Position numbers and translations under genes: made by a program. 64,000 nucleotides of DNA from Pseudocolwellia sp048296855 (GTDB lineage Bacteria > Pseudomonadota > Gammaproteobacteria > Enterobacterales > Alteromonadaceae), in assembly GCA_048296855.1 (NCBI GenBank), contig CP182631.1; one strand, written 5' to 3'. Below, piece after piece: positions 62,552 to 64,000 of this stretch. Position 1 is the first letter of the stretch; each line of letters begins with the position of its first letter. The notes below the pieces were generated by a model. That model did not search any database. It saw nothing but the letters and a program-made list of their open reading frames with translations, and was not told the origin of the DNA.

Positions 62552-64000
62552 TTAGAACGTGTATTTAACACCAATTTTAACATTCCATGTAGATGCTCTA
62601 TCTTCAAAAACAATAGGTGCATCATCTGCCTCTGCGTTTTTAGAGCTGTACACATATTGTCCTTGGTCATTTATATCATAACCAAATAAATCTGACGTAC
62701 TGTTACCAAATTCATTTTTATAAACACGAGCTGAGTCTTTATCAATTATTGCCCAAGCATTATCAATATCTAGATACAACAAGCCTTTATGCCCATCAAA
62801 AATACCAGGAAGCTCTTGTTCAATTCTTAAATCAAGACTTGAAACCCAAGGACCACGCTGATTATTTTTAGCTAAAGCTCCACCTTCAGTAGATAACCCA
62901 AGAACTTCAAGTTGTGAAACAATTTCTGAATAACTCATACCATTTACAAAATCAACGGCTGCATCATCAGCTCCTGTTGGAATGTAAGGTAAATATGCCG
63001 GATGAAGATCTAAATCACCATCTAAACCAGTTTCATTAAAGTTTTTACCTAACACCCAGCTGTATGGGCGACCAGATTTACGTTCAAAAAATGCATGGAA
63101 TGTTGTTGCATAACCACCGATGAACTCAGTGCTATAACGTAAATTGAATGTAATTCTGTGCTTAGTTTCATAAGATGAAGTACCTAGAGCAACATTTTGT
63201 GGATCGTATACCGGATGGAACTCATATGATGTATTAGATGAAGTACCTGATGCTGCAAAGCGATCTTCCACATCAGTATTAGTATACGAGAAATTCATAT
63301 TCAAACCACTTTCAAAGGTTTTACTTAAACTAAACGTTTTAATTAATGTTTCACCACCACCAATATTTGTCATTAAAATATCACGACGACCTCGTCCTTG
63401 ATCACCTGCTTGATAAGCTTCACTATCTGTATTAAATGCAAAACCATAGATTGGGCGACCATCTACAGTATAGCCGTTAAGACCACGAGAAGTGTCAACT
63501 TGACGACTCAAATCTTCCCAAATAACTCCATCTTTAACTTTCTTGTATAAAACTTCACCGCTGATGTTCCAGTTTTCGCCTAACCCTATAGCACTAAAGT
63601 CAGCAACATAATCTGCTGCAACACTATATTGCCATGTGCTTGGAATTTCGAAATCAGGATCAATAGCATCAATATTCGAATTAGCACCGTCTAGCGATGA
63701 ACCAGAGATTGCATCTAAAGCTCGTTGTGGAATACTGCTAGGATCTGGGTTGTTTAGGTATGCATCAACCAAAGATTGGTCAGCATCACTTTCATTTCGG
63801 CTACTATAGGCAGCAATACGACTACCATCGTTAGTAAATGAGTTTGATACCCATACGTTAGGACTACCACCACTAAATAAACCAAAACCACCACGAAGCG
63901 TTAAGCCTTCAATTTCTTCATCTAGATCCCATTTGAAGCCTACACGAGGTAAAAATATATCTGTACCATCTAAATTTTCATTGTTTTTAAAACCATTACG
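62552..64000 (-). CDS. TonB-dependent receptor, C-terminal part (cut by window edge)
   Basis: The frame is open from the stop at 62552 to the window edge; 482 codons are visible and no start. Internal TTG at 63772 is not a start, as the frame continues upstream with barrel-like sequence DGTDIFLPRVGFKWDLDEEIEGLTL in outline. The visible part is a beta-barrel of the large (about 1000-residue) receptor type, with long loops and the terminal segment VKIGVKYTF ending in Phe. Substrate cannot be told. It is upstream of the cdd-deoA operon on the same strand but separated by a terminator and the operator, so likely a separate unit. Confidence 0.9.
   Translation of the reverse strand, partial: RNGFKNNENLDGTDIFLPRVGFKWDLDEEIEGLTLRGGFGLFSGGSPNVWVSNSFTNDGSRIAAYSSRNESDADQSLVDAYLNNPDPSSIPQRALDAISGSSLDGANSNIDAIDPDFEIPSTWQYSVAADYVADFSAIGLGENWNISGEVLYKKVKDGVIWEDLSRQVDTSRGLNGYTVDGRPIYGFAFNTDSEAYQAGDQGRGRRDILMTNIGGGETLIKTFSLSKTFESGLNMNFSYTNTDVEDRFAASGTSSNTSYEFHPVYDPQNVALGTSSYETKHRITFNLRYSTEFIGGYATTFHAFFERKSGRPYSWVLGKNFNETGLDGDLDLHPAYLPYIPTGADDAAVDFVNGMSYSEIVSQLEVLGLSTEGGALAKNNQRGPWVSSLDLRIEQELPGIFDGHKGLLYLDIDNAWAIIDKDSARVYKNEFGNSTSDLFGYDINDQGQYVYSSKNAEADDAPIVFEDRASTWNVKIGVKYTF

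Noticed and set aside
1..64000. CRISPR array
   Set aside because: No regularly spaced short direct repeats with unique spacers were seen; the only regular tract is the tRNA-derived repeat at 43723-44167, which has no variable spacers and no cas genes nearby.

Overview
The window reads as chromosome of a marine, AT-rich gammaproteobacterium of the order Alteromonadales, most like the Colwellia/Thalassotalea group. This is judged from the protein sequences (YgiQ, YbiT, GltX, RlmJ, DUF2982), from several TonB-dependent receptors, and from algal-polysaccharide enzymes (GH86, PL7, GH42, GH36). Genus placement is inference; no search was run.

Layout. 1-5.4 kb: a ureohydrolase cut by the window edge, a GNAT acetyltransferase, proS, then a DUF6795 protein plus class 3 lipase pair. 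5.7-7.8 kb: a leucine-rich-repeat protein kinase and a PilZ protein. 7.8-12.3 kb: divergent alpha-galactosidase (GH36) and beta-galactosidase (GH42) genes sharing one control region. 12.4-16.5 kb: three small conserved genes, a tail-collar-like protein, a protein of unknown family and a DUF2982 membrane protein. 16.6-20.2 kb: a secreted GH86 agarase/porphyranase with CBM6 and thrombospondin type 3 modules. 20.6-28.2 kb: metY-like sulfhydrylase, YgiQ, a HipBA-type module and YbiT. 28.3-36.4 kb: an alginate-type locus (PL7 lyase, TonB-dependent receptor, VCBS lipoprotein with a tandemly duplicated module). 36.9-45.4 kb: housekeeping genes (MscS channel, rlmJ, DEAD-box helicase, MipA/OmpV protein, gltX, three identical tRNA-Val genes, aroG).

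45.5-64 kb is mostly a nucleoside salvage region: add, deoD, [deoB-TonB receptor] divergent from [udk-nupC-deoC-tdk-upp], and cdd-deoA. A palindrome TGAC-N6-GTCA occurs twice between deoB and udk and once just upstream of cdd, so one repressor may control these operons. An intact IS4-like element sits between deoD and the receptor, inside what was a terminator hairpin. A DUF5060 glycosidase-like gene and a ThuA lipoprotein gene sit in the middle of the nucleoside genes. The window ends inside another TonB-dependent receptor.

The most unusual non-coding structure follows the tRNA-Val array: a 450-base tract of degenerate tRNA-Val 3' ends joined to repeated spacers, resembling in layout the 3'-tRNA repeats downstream of E. 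coli tyrT. Two families of MITE-like elements with terminal inverted repeats are also present, with two copies each. Coordinates of genes are from open frames with start choices argued from ribosome-binding sites; functions are from motif recognition by eye.
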